Positions 35,115-45,191 of a stretch of 64,000 nt of DNA are shown here, in pieces. The DNA lies in assembly GCA_011316305.1 (NCBI GenBank), contig SAUG01000087.1:62001-126000 (forward strand), read 5' to 3'. Source of the stretch: Rusavskia elegans (taxonomy: Eukaryota > Ascomycota > Lecanoromycetes > Teloschistales > Teloschistaceae). A model generated the notes under the pieces. That model saw only the letters and a program-made list of their open reading frames with translations, was not told the origin of the DNA and made no database searches. Positions within the stretch are counted from its first letter, which is position 1. The number at the start of each line of letters is the position of its first letter. The position numbers were made by a program, and so were the translations under genes.

Positions 35115-35337
35115 AGGGGGAGAGAAGATCTAAGAGAATATGCGATTTCAGGGAACATGTGGAGGATTGAAAGATTGTGGGAAGACAAGGGAGAAGAAGA
35201 CGAGTATGATATTCGTTGCGTTGTGTTGCTACATGCCGATTGGCCATTGGCTTCGACTCTCCGACTCTCGGCTACCCACTTTGCAAAAGCCGTCGTCTCC
35301 TTCGGCACGTCGACTCTACCGGCCATGTCTAAGGAAT

Positions 35338-36280
35338 CTACTCCCCAGCACCGATGAGGCTGATATTATCGATGAGGAACGAGTCCCTCGGTGCCTCACA
35401 GGTGAAACGGACCGTCAACGCTTCCGGGCTGCAGCTTGCGCCGTACGGGGCGCACCCGCCGTATTGGAAAGTGTATGACCGCCTCTGATAATCGAAAGGA
35501 AGAAGCTGTGAGGTGCCCGGGCCATTATAAACCAGCTGGTTGCCGCCGTTGAGGTTGATCTCCAGTCTGCATTGCTTGCCGGAGTAACCCGAGTACACCT
35601 CGGTCTTGGCATCAAAGGAGAGGGTGTAATAGACGTATTTGCAGAGGTCGGGGATGGGTTGTCTGAAGTATGTGGAACCATACCCGCCGGAGCCGTCAAC
35701 GGGGCTGTTCACCACTGTCAAATAACTGGACACAGGAGGTCAGTGGTTAGTCAGCCGTCTCAGGGTATTCGAAGGCTCACGCATAGACATTGCCGTTATC
35801 CCAGGCGATCTGGGCGCGGGATTCTTGGCCGCTGTTGGGGTTTACCGGTTGCGCAAATTCCCATGGTGGAGCTTCACTAGCGCTTGTTGTGGTTTGGAAG
35901 TCGCCGTTTCTGATGAGCTCGCCACTGCATTGTCGTTGGCCTGGTGTATAACTTGGCAAGGTGGAAGTTGTGGTCGAGGTTTTCGAAAGCGACGATGACG
36001 AAGTCGTGGATGTGGTTGTGGGTGTTGTCGTGGATGTCGTTAAGGTCGTCGGACCTGGAGTGATGAGGCAGGAGCATCCAGATGACACTCTCGACGCTGG
36101 GTACTGCGAGACGTAGGTCGGTAGAGGCTGATTGGGTGGTGGAAGAGTGTAAGTGCTGCAGAAAGGGCTGGCTTTGGCCGCGTTGTTCTGAAGGGCCCGG
36201 AGCACATTATCAGCGTTGCACCCTGCGAATGCTACACTGGGTGCAAAGGCAAAGAAGGCAGCAATGTTGAAAATCTTCAT
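35338..36280 (-). CDS. Secreted protein with carbohydrate-binding-like domain
   Basis: Extracellular protein of 295 residues, exons 36280-35781 and 35725-35338. It opens with a signal peptide (MKIFNIAAFFAFAPSVAFAG), then a Cys motif (CNADNVLRALQNN, SPFCSTYT, SSGCSC) common at the start of many fungal secreted proteins. A Thr/Ser-rich linker of about 40 residues follows, probably O-glycosylated. The C-terminal 160 residues (GELIRNGDFQT, WEFAQPVNP, YVYYTLSFDAKT, LIDNISLIG) have the jelly-roll outline of CBM4/9-like modules. No catalytic domain is present. A role in binding wall or plant glycans is inferred only. Confidence 0.85.
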
Positions 36281-36868
36281 GATGAGATGTGATTCCGCCG
36301 ATCGAGCCCGCAGTGTCCATGAGCGGAATCATCTTGCCTTCTATATCTTTTCACATGCAATGCACGCAGTAGCTGTCACATCGCAGTTGAACCGATGTTG
36401 AAAATCCAGCTCCATCCAAGGATTGCGGACACGTTGTATGCCATGTCCGAAAGGAGAAGTAAGGCTAGGAAACTTCACGATCTTGCAAGCCACAATATTG
36501 CTTGACGCGATCAACTAGCGACCAATGTAGACTTAACAGACGAGGTGTGGCTTGCAACAGGCAAGAAAACATGGTGAAGACGGCAAGCGCCTGGTCAGCT
36601 CCAACGGCTGGAACGTGTAAAGATGCAGGCGCTAGCGAGTACGAGCAGCTTAAGCGAAGAAAGTGGAGATATACATGGGTTGTACACCACCTTGACGAAA
36701 AGTATAATGATCGTGTTCCATGGAGATAGGACTCTGTGGTCAAGCAAGAGCGATTGCAGGCAGACACGGCAGTAATAATGATGAATACACACCGTCTGTA
36801 GGTACAGATTGGCACAATGATATGAGATAGGCCCTTGCAATCACAGTACCTTGCTTGGTGTGGTATTC
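36281..36868. other. Intergenic region
   Basis: About 590 bases lie between the secreted-protein start codon and the IPK1 stop codon, both on minus. They hold the secreted gene's promoter, with an AT-rich TCTATATCTTTTCACATGC stretch (36339-36357) close to its start. No gene is supported. Confidence 0.4.
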
Positions 36869-38037
36869 TCATTTTCTTGACAGCAGGCAGACGCACCTTC
36901 CCTTTGGCGCTGGCGTCTTCTCTGTCGCCGTATACCATCCCTCATCGATGAGCTGCTGTTCAGTCTCCATCCAGTAATCACCTTTACCGCCGTCCGGGGT
37001 TTTGAGGTCGAGGTCACCCAAGCGAGCTTCGATGCGCGCTCCTTCTTTCTCGTCCTGATTAGGTATCTACACAATCAGCATCGGAGCTATCGGAGCTGCT
37101 ACGCCATCGTGCTTACCTTGAGAAAGAACGTGCAATCTCGGAGAGCCATGGCAGTCATGAAGTCGACGTTCGATGAATCAACCTCCAGAACGCCTTTCGG
37201 ATCTTTTTGAACTTGCAGATCGCGGAGAAGTTTGAAAAGGTGTAGATTCTGGAAGTACGGGAGCGTTAGGTCTACAAATCCGAGTATGTCCAGCGGGGCT
37301 CCGATCGATTTGAGCAGAATCGGTTCGAGAGAGGGACGGATCAGGTCTTTGTCGCCGGATACAAGTGTCAATGGACAAAAGTCCGCTGAGTCTCGTCGAA
37401 AGGTTGCCAATTTGGCATTGCTCTTTACATCCCTCATAGCTCGAAGGGCGCAGGTCCGACACCTTTTAGAACCAGGAGGCGCGGACGGGGATTGCGCAAG
37501 CCACTTGGGTTTGAATTCGGTGCTTGCGTGCTTGTCGTCACACGTCATGTCTGTGATTAAGAGGCCGTGGGATTCAGTCTCGGAAAGATTGACGCCATGA
37601 CGCTTCTTCGGCCGTTTCATCAAGGGCTCCTCTTCCATGCGAAGCGCCACATTGCATTTCCTGACAAATGCAGGGGTGATGTTGCAAACCAGTTGCTCGA
37701 CTAAGCTTTCCGCAGGGAAAAGAGGCTCGATATGGTTCTCGTAGTGCCGATGGGAATCCACCACTGGGGTGACTGATGGGACGTCTTTGCGTAGACGCAA
37801 TAGCTTTCCCTTAAGCCTGACATCGATCCGAGGTATACCGTCTTCCGTAGTCGACCCAACGGGCCCATAATCGTCATCTTCGCTGACGACGCCTCTGCTA
37901 CTAGTGATGATAAAGACAACGTTGGCTGCTCCCTCTGCGTGATATCGAACCCTGACAGGCGTATCTTGGTCAAGGATAAGTATCCTCGCTCCTTCCTTGG
38001 ACCGAGTGGCGACCATTTTCATAAGAACACGTCGCAA
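36869..38037 (-). CDS. IPK1: Inositol-pentakisphosphate 2-kinase
   Basis: Phosphorylates inositol pentakisphosphate at position 2 to make InsP6 (phytate), a nuclear cofactor for mRNA export. Exons are 38037-37117 and 37066-36869, giving 372 residues. Early blocks are VRVRYHAEGAANVVFII (N-lobe). The family signature is EFKPKWLAQSPSAPPGSKRCRTCALRAMR, lying in the InsP5-binding and Zn-site region. Exon 2 supplies the C-terminal motif IEARLGDLDLKTPDGGKGDYW and then LIDEGWYTATE. The chosen start MRRVLMKMVATRS is the first ATG; the ATG eight codons later is also possible. Motif coverage is complete at both ends. Confidence 0.93.
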
Positions 38038-39993
38038 TCTTTCTCAGTGAAACGTAGAACGTAGGACAATACATTCAAGAATGTAGACAGGACGATGCAG
38101 TGATACAAGAGATCTGGTATCAGGTTCAGTGCAAGTGTAAATATACAAAACAGGATCTAGCACTGGTCGGCAGAGACAGCGACAACGCAGAATCGAAGAA
38201 CACGATGGGATAACTGAAGAAGCGCGAGATAACAAGCAGAACCGGTGTACTAGGAAATCGAAGCAAAGTGATGCTTGTTTGCTGTCGACAACGCAAAGGG
38301 GCTGGTATTAGGGGCCGTCTGTTTTGAGATCCGGCATCTCAACAGATTCTATAACGCACAAATGATACATATCAAGCAAAAAGCCTCACCAAGACATATC
38401 TACATGTATTATAAGGAGCGTGGATCATCTAAAATACTGATCCACGGATGCTGGGGAACGCTAAAGTCGATAAGTTCCATAGGGCTGACCGCTAAGCGCT
38501 TCTCGGCAATTCTGCACATCACCTCGCTAAACACACCAATCAGTAGCATGAGCTGGAGTCACGGCAGGACGCAGACTTTGGCAGTGGAGTAAGAGAATGC
38601 TACAACGGACACGATACAGAAGCGAGATTGAGAAGTCCAGGATGTGTTTGTCGGACAGTACCGAGCCAGAGTGTAGGAGGCTGCGGAGCGGAGGCAGAGA
38701 GATTTTGGAGACATGGAAGTCGTCGATACAAATTGTGCCTGTACAGGCTTCCAGAAATCGGAAGAGGGCGAGTGTTAGCGATTACTCGCCAGCAACTATT
38801 CGGCCAATGACGCCCACCGGATGCAACTCTGAATGTCACGTCTCGAAGCCCAGCCTGGGAGTCCGGGGCACGTCCGACTGAGAGATTGCATTTGTCGACC
38901 GCGCCGGTAGCTGGTCCACTGTGTGGGGGCCGCGGGAGTAATTCGTGCGGGTGTGTCCGGATGGGTGGCCATGGTGTCTGGTGCATGCAAGCTCGCCTGA
39001 AAGTTTATATGATTGGTCGTGCTTAGAAGAAAGACCCATCTTTTGGCTTCTGGTGATTTTGCTGGCGTGATGTTACTCGCACCCGTGCCTACCAAACTCG
39101 GTTCGGGCGAAACTCCTTTAGTAGGCGTATATCGACCCTCTGACTTGGTGGAGGTGCAGATGGTTCATTCATAATCCAATCACACCATAGCAGCTGTACC
39201 CTTTCCTCTTTCTCCAAGTCCGGCCGTCAAGCCGAAAAGAGACTTTTGTATGTTGGCTGGCGTAATCTGCGTTGGAAGTTGTAAACCTCCAACAGACCTC
39301 AAATACCCACTAAGATCAAGTCAATTGTGGGGCCCCCGTTTTGGTATGGTTTTGAAGGTTCACAGAAGTTGATGTGGAACCTCGTGCCAGAACACCTTCT
39401 TAAGCTTCTCCGGCCTGTACCTTCACTTTTCGCATGGCATCGCGTCAGATATACACGAATATACCATCGGTGGAAGGATGCGTCACATTGCTGAGCAAAT
39501 TTGAATTGAAATTCCATGGAAAGAACCGTTATTTGCGTCAACTGAACTGGGGTACAAGTTCTGCTACCGTGTATTCAATGCTGGTGTACCAACGCTTGAT
39601 TTGCTCACCGAACCACTGGTTCACCGGGCACCAAAACCAAAACAAATAACTAAATACACGAATATACAACAGGGCCGACGTGAACTGGTTTCATACCAGT
39701 GAAGGACCTCTCTTCGTGCTCCGCTATTGCGAGTGTGGCAGACGGACTGCATGGAACTTTGCACCACCAGCTCATATTCGATGTCGAAGATGTGTGTACA
39801 CTAGGGCCGGGACGTCATGTTCATAGTGCCAAAGTAAAGTTCCGCCGTCCGGTCGTCCTCGGGCTACCTCGTACGCAAGATTATATGGAGCACCTTTCCA
39901 GTGTTCATCAGGTTTGCACAGAGAAAAGAGGATTCACAGCAAATTTTTAATGAAACGAGCGTGACACTTGTCATCCAAACCAACCCTCTTGTC
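38038..39993. other. Large intergenic region, no clear gene
   Basis: Nearly 2 kb between IPK1 and the SET-type gene. Several short frames occur on both strands but none has family-like content. At 39648-39825 a plus-strand frame without ATG contains a CxC(15)CxxC cysteine pattern (see findings). The rest appears non-coding. Confidence 0.4.
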
Positions 39994-40584
39994 ATGACGG
40001 TCACATCACTATCTCCCTCGTGGGAACAGCCCAGTCATCCCAAGCTCATCAAGGTGCATCGCATTGATGGGCAGTACCGATCTTATAGCACCTCGCTTGT
40101 GTCCCTTCCTGCTGGCTCGCTATTTAGCCCCATCAGGAACCATTTCTTCATCAAAGATCAGACCTTGTCCACGGTCGAAGCCACCAACGGGATGCACATC
40201 GATCTCAATTCGGACCTACTCTACGTCAACCATTCGTGTGCTCCATCTCTCGAGTACGACGTGAGCCGGATGGAAGTGCGTGTCTCGAGAGATCGAGACT
40301 TGCACGAGGACGATCTCCTTACTTTCTTCTATCCCAGCACGGAATGGCACATGGCCCAGCCTTTCGAATGCAACTGTCACAGCCCAGCCTGTCTAGGGAC
40401 GATCATGGGTGCCAGCGAACTAGGAAAGGCGAGGCTCGACGGGTACTGGCTCAATCAGCACATCCAAGACCGTCTGGAAGACCAGGCTGAGACAGAAACA
40501 AAGGTGACACTCAGAAAAGCCGGTTGCGAGAAAAACGAGAAGGACGACGAGAAAATCGATCGAGCTGGATGTAAATTGCCTTAA
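39994..40584 (+). CDS. Compact SET/post-SET domain protein
   Basis: A 196-residue single-exon protein from ATG 39994 (MTVTSLSPSWEQPSHP). The C-terminal half of a SET domain is present: DLNSDLLYVNHSCAPSLEYDV (the NHSC motif that forms the cofactor pocket), EVRVSRDRDLHEDDLLTFFYPSTEW, then a post-SET zinc cluster FECNCHSPACLG. Only about 55 residues precede this, so the N-terminal SET strand with its GxG motif is not evident. Such short proteins recur in ascomycetes; lysine methyltransferase activity and substrate are unproven. The final 30 residues are Lys/Glu-rich. The open frame extends back to 39901, but the start above fits the family better. Confidence 0.8.
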   Translation: MTVTSLSPSWEQPSHPKLIKVHRIDGQYRSYSTSLVSLPAGSLFSPIRNHFFIKDQTLSTVEATNGMHIDLNSDLLYVNHSCAPSLEYDVSRMEVRVSRDRDLHEDDLLTFFYPSTEWHMAQPFECNCHSPACLGTIMGASELGKARLDGYWLNQHIQDRLEDQAETETKVTLRKAGCEKNEKDDEKIDRAGCKLP

Positions 40585-41213
40585 ATGCAAGTGTTCTGGA
40601 TCACACTTACCTATAGGTTGCTACTTGTGACACAAATCATTTCAAAAGCAAACGATCTCGCTTGGCCCTTGATCCTCCTACTATGTACATCTGGGCGAGT
40701 CCTGGGAATGGAAGTGTTCGACTGCGGTACTACCTGACACCCACTTATGCTGCCTTGCAGGCCTGCGATAGTACTGGTAGGCCCTATCAAAGCATACCTC
40801 GGCGCTTGTATCGCGTCAATAGTGCAGCAATGATCAAGTCTTTCGACACTGCGACTTCTCCAATTCTCTGATCTGTGCTTCCTCCTTGGAACATGAACAG
40901 ATTATTTAGCCCTAATGCTGCCAGACACAGGGCGATACAATACAAGCTCCAAAGGCTGAAGCCAAAACTTAGGCCTCTACTTGTTCTCGGCCGTTGTAAA
41001 CATGATTACATGTGATAAATCTCAGACGTTGAATCTCGGGGGGCCAACCCGAGCAGAATGGACTAACCCCAAAACAGCTAGCCACCCATCAAATTGTTCC
41101 CAAATCCTTGGCCTTGGGCAGCACTTTTGCCAGCATGCACATATCATCCAGACATGCGCTCCAGCATCCCATCATCCCAATCCCGTTACAAAGTGACACC
41201 AAATCCAGCAAAC
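40585..41213. other. Intergenic region
   Basis: About 630 bases between two plus-strand genes, containing the promoter of the UPF0045 gene. No gene or repeat is supported. Confidence 0.4.
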
Positions 41214-41797
41214 ATGGATCTTAAAACCCTCGAAACACCCGAACGTTGTGTAGCAGATTTCTGCCTCATCCCAGTGCGTACCTCAATCAATCACTCGTAG
41301 AATCGGCGTTTTGCATAAGGGCTGAAGGTTGATACATATCTGACATATTATTGTTTACGGAATAGATAGGCACTCCCACGGCGTCCGTATCGCAGGAGGT
41401 GGCGGATGTGCAACGTTTGATGAAACAGAGTGGTCTCAGTTACTCGATGCATTCTGCTGGTACCACCGTGGGTACGTTGTGGGCGAAGAAGCAATCAACG
41501 AATCTTCAGTAGCCGTACAGGCTGTGAGAGTGATTGAAAATGTTGACTGATATGGGTTGAGATCTGCAGAAGGGCCTTGGGATGAAGTGATGCGGCTTAT
41601 AGGCCAAGCCCACACCATGTTGCACAAGCTGGGTATCGTGAGGATACAGACTGATATCCGTGTTGGATCAAGGTATTGCCTTGGATTTTGCCATTGTTCA
41701 TGTAGCTGACGATTCTACCAGGACCGATAAGGAACAGTCTTTCAGCGAAAAGGTCACCGCCGTGGAACGAATACTGGATGCCGACAAGAAGGCTTGA
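41214..41797 (+). CDS. UPF0045 / thiamine-binding-like protein
   Basis: Small cytosolic protein of the UPF0045 (MTH1187/YkoF-type, thiamine-binding fold) family; yeast ECM15 is a relative. Exons are 41214-41273, 41366-41471, 41570-41672 and 41722-41797, giving 114 residues. Joined blocks are [59 protein letters not shown], then [16 protein letters not shown] and [12 protein letters not shown], which cover the whole family domain. None of the four exons exceeds 106 bases, so the gene is nearly invisible as an ORF. It may bind thiamine or a similar small ligand; that is known for some relatives only. Confidence 0.9.
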
Positions 41798-41953
41798 CAA
41801 ATACTTCGAGATATTGCTAGGATTAATTTCCAAGGTTATTACTCAACTTGTCTCAACTATCCCAGACTCCGGCGCTATGCAAAGTGGCAATGCATAATCA
41901 CGATCACGCTATGCTAGATGCCTCCGTGCCATTATCTTCCTCCACAACCGATA

Positions 41954-43130
41954 TCAAGTCATGAGGATTACCAAAGTCATCAGAAGACAACTCAGGGACA
42001 ACCATTTATGGCAGCTTAGCGGGGACCCAAGGTTGCCGACTTGTGCCACCATACCGGATGTGCCGATTGCACGGGATGTCGCATTAATTGCAGCAGGGGT
42101 CCGCCCTACCGGAACGATGCCGTTGAGTTTGTCTACCGTACTGATGCTGGACCCATGCTCGAAAAAATCAACGAGGATGAACGTTGGTGCTTTTCCATAC
42201 GCCGCCGTACAAATAGCCGCAGCGTCTCCGAGGTTGCCTGTCGGTCCCGATGCAGCGTTTGTGACGGAAAGATTGCCCACGTCAGGAATTTGTATGTCGA
42301 AGCTCTGCCGAATGTTCAAGAAATGGTTCAATAATGGAAGCCGTCCAGACTGCACCGCTGCTGATGTCTGGCCCTGAACAGCCGCTGGTCGTTGTGGTGT
42401 ACAGGAAAAATTGGAAAGACTGGTAACGCTGTAAGGATTCTCGAAGACGAAAGTGAATTCATCCATCAGATACGGAGCAGCCATGGATGGGGCGATGTCT
42501 GCAACAAAGGTAACGAGACGTTTCCCGCTGGCGATAAGTTCATTCAGCGTAGGCCACTTGACAGATGCGGCAGTTGTCGACCTAGGCGCATAAGCATACG
42601 ATCTTATTGCAGCTGTCTCAAATTCGCCATCAAGGTCGTTGCGTGTGGCGAGATCGGGATTGACCAGTAATATCGAGACAACATCATATGGATGTTTATC
42701 CAACCAGCTTTTGATTGTCGCTAGCCAGCTACTTAGCGGTCCAGCGTCCAATAGGGCGCAATCGGAATGACAAAGATGCCAAGCGCCATTGTGACTATGG
42801 ACTTGGGCAGTAAGCAGACGGACTCCGGCATCAAGTTGGCTTGTAGTGTTCAGATCCCTGCTCCAGTTAGTCCGAGGTGCAAAACAAAGAGCGTACAGCC
42901 TCTGGGGCATCATACTGATTACCACTGATGCTATAGCCTGTCGACTGATCACGAAGGAAAGGGCTGTCGTGAGCGCCTAGATGTGTAATGTTCGAATAGG
43001 ACCTATCACACAGATCTGGGGAGTTGTTGCAAGCGTAAGATTGGTTGCTTGGTGCCAAGGCAGCGCATTGCGTTATCGTTATTAACCAAAGGAGCCGTAG
43101 CCAGTTGTGCATAGTCTTGCGCCAATCCAA
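41954..43130 (-). CDS. GPI-anchored PI-PLC-like phosphodiesterase
   Basis: Secreted or cell-surface protein with a PLC-like phosphodiesterase TIM barrel (X-domain type). Exons are 43130-42916 and 42857-41954, giving 372 residues. It has a signal peptide ([17 protein letters not shown]). The first catalytic region is [16 protein letters not shown] (His), and the second is [16 protein letters not shown]. Intron 1 interrupts [24 protein letters not shown] and NLS/NAT glycosylation sites and six or more cysteines occur. The extreme C-terminus is hydrophobic ([15 protein letters not shown]) after a small-residue stretch, as in a GPI signal. The substrate is unknown for this fungal family. The gene converges with the UPF0045 gene. 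Confidence 0.9.
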
Positions 43131-44050
43131 GGCAAGAGCTCGAATTACAATGTGTTTTGGAATGAATTGCGCTGAGCAGAAAGAAAGGATGTCTGGGCGA
43201 TGTGCCCACCAATTACAACAAGAATAGTCAGGTAATTAGCAATCGTGGCAAAAGAAGGATGGACGAATATTATTATATGGAGTATTTGATGGAGGACATG
43301 GTAGCACTGTGCACCGTGGATGGAAGGTATTGAAGTACCAGAGAAAGAAGAAATATGTAGGCGCCACCCACAAATTTAGCGCCAATTGATTGGATCTTAC
43401 TATTTGGTAACCGGCGGTCAGTGGTACCTTGCAAGCGGTGTCATCGGTTGCAGAAGCAGGTCTGTAACCCAGATAAATGTCTGCATTGGGAAGCACCAGA
43501 TGGATAGCGTTTCTAAAGAGGAGAGGTGACAACAAGACGGCCGGGGTGGCGTTGGAGAAGCGTGGCGCTTGTGGCGTTGCAACCGGCAGATCGACAACCT
43601 AGAATCCGAGGGGTCGAACGATGGGAAACTGGTTTTGATGTAAAAGGAGTCTCATCCGGTGTCCTGCACTCGTCATGGGGACAGATTCAAGATGAGAACC
43701 CAGAACGCCTACAGTATGATGTGTGATTAAATATCGCCGTCGTTTCAATCGTAGGACGTCCTCAACGGCAGCGGAAGCGGCAGCGGAAGCGGCAGCATCT
43801 TCGCTTGATCAACGCAGCAAGCCATTCAATACATCAATGGACCAGGGCATTCTCTCTATGTGGAACGAACGTTGTCGAAAAGATGGAGAACAGGAAATTT
43901 CACTTTACGATGGCCGAATATGTACAGTATGTCAATGCTCGGGATAATATCCGCCTCACCAGCGTCATAGGCATGACATCACTGCTGTAATTCAGGAAGT
44001 CAACTGGTTTATGAGTACGCAAAATTACTTTTGGTGCCACTGCTCTCTCC
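43131..44050. other. Head-to-head upstream region
   Basis: About 920 bases lie between the PLC-like start (-) and the dehydrogenase start (+). It contains a short GC-rich tandem repeat at 43766-43795 and otherwise no supported gene. Confidence 0.4.
43766..43795 (+). repeat. 12-bp tandem repeat, 2.5 copies
   Basis: The unit CGGCAGCGGAAG is repeated without mismatch for two and a half copies. It lies in the dehydrogenase promoter region. Probably a simple minisatellite. Confidence 0.8.
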
Positions 44051-45191
44051 ATGTCCATGATTGCTGCACGAACAACCTCTCTCTCTCTTCGAAGCAGTTT
44101 ACGAATTCCCTCAAGAATTGCAACTCGAGCAAATCCAACATTCAAGCCGCTCACTTATAAACCACAAGCCGCCTTCAGTACATCCATCAGAATGGCATCT
44201 TCAGATCCCAAAGCAACCAACAATGCCGACTTCCAGCTCGGCAATCTGTTCAATGTTCAAGACAAAGTCGCCCTGGTAACCGGAGGAGGTGAGCATCATG
44301 CTGTTCTTGAAGTGGTCATGTGCAGGGTTTAATGCGTAGAAGGCTCCGGCATTGGCCTCATGGCCGTCCAGGCACTCGCGGTCAACGGCGCAAAAGTCTA
44401 CATCGTTGGTCGTACAGAGGATAAGCTCGAGCGTGTTGCCGAAACGCACGGTAAAGGCATCTCTGGACAGATCATACCCCTTGTTGCCGACGTAAGATAA
44501 TCTCGAGCCGAATGCAGGGCTTACGCTGAAAGGACCGTAGATCACGAGTAAGAAGGACATTCAGGGCCTCGTTGATGAAATCTCATCGCGCGAAAAGAGC
44601 CTCTCCATCTTGATCAACAATGCCGGTATCCAAACCAGTACCCAACAAGGCGGCAATCCTACCGCTGAAGACTTCAAGAAGAATCTTTTCGACAATGAGA
44701 CCGCCCAATTCGAAGATTGGGCCAGCATCTACAACACAAATGTGTCGCAACTCTACTTCATGACCACCGCCTTCTTGCCCCTGCTCCAAAAAGCCAGTGA
44801 CGCGATTCCGAGCTTCTCCGCTACGGTCATCAACATCACCTCGATCTCCGGCATTGTGCTCAAATCTCAGAATCACTTTGCGTACAACGCTAGCAAAGGC
44901 GCCGCCAATCACGTCACTCGAATGCTTGCGTCCGAAGTCTCGAACTCGGGCCTCAAGGTTCGGATCAACGCCATTGCTCCTGGAGTGTTCCCCAGCGAAA
45001 TGACTGCAGGAGACAGCGATGAGAACCAGAAGAGCGCATTGCCAAAGGACAAGAAAGCGGATTTGCCATCCAAACGACCTGGCAATGATCGAGACATGGC
45101 GAATGCAGTCTTGTTCGCCGCCACTAACCAGTATTTGAATGGTCAGGTGGTGCCTGTTGATGGCGGGTACCTCTTAAGATATGGTTCGTAG
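44051..45191 (+). CDS. Short-chain dehydrogenase/reductase, mitochondrial-like leader
   Basis: NAD(P)-dependent SDR oxidoreductase. Exons are 44051-44288, 44343-44491 and 44541-45191, giving 345 residues. The first 45 residues (MSMIAARTTSLSLRSSLRIPSRIATRANP) are Arg/Ser-rich without acids, like a mitochondrial presequence; an alternative ATG giving MASSDPKATN would make a cytosolic form. SDR motifs are TGGGSGIG (split by intron 1), INNAG, the catalytic Ser in NITSISGI, and YNASKG (Tyr/Lys). The acceptor at 44342 restores TGGGSGIG exactly. The C-terminus reads NGQVVPVDGGYLLRYGS. Substrate unknown; similar enzymes are often annotated as rhamnolipid-biosynthesis-type or 3-oxoacyl reductases. Confidence 0.9.
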
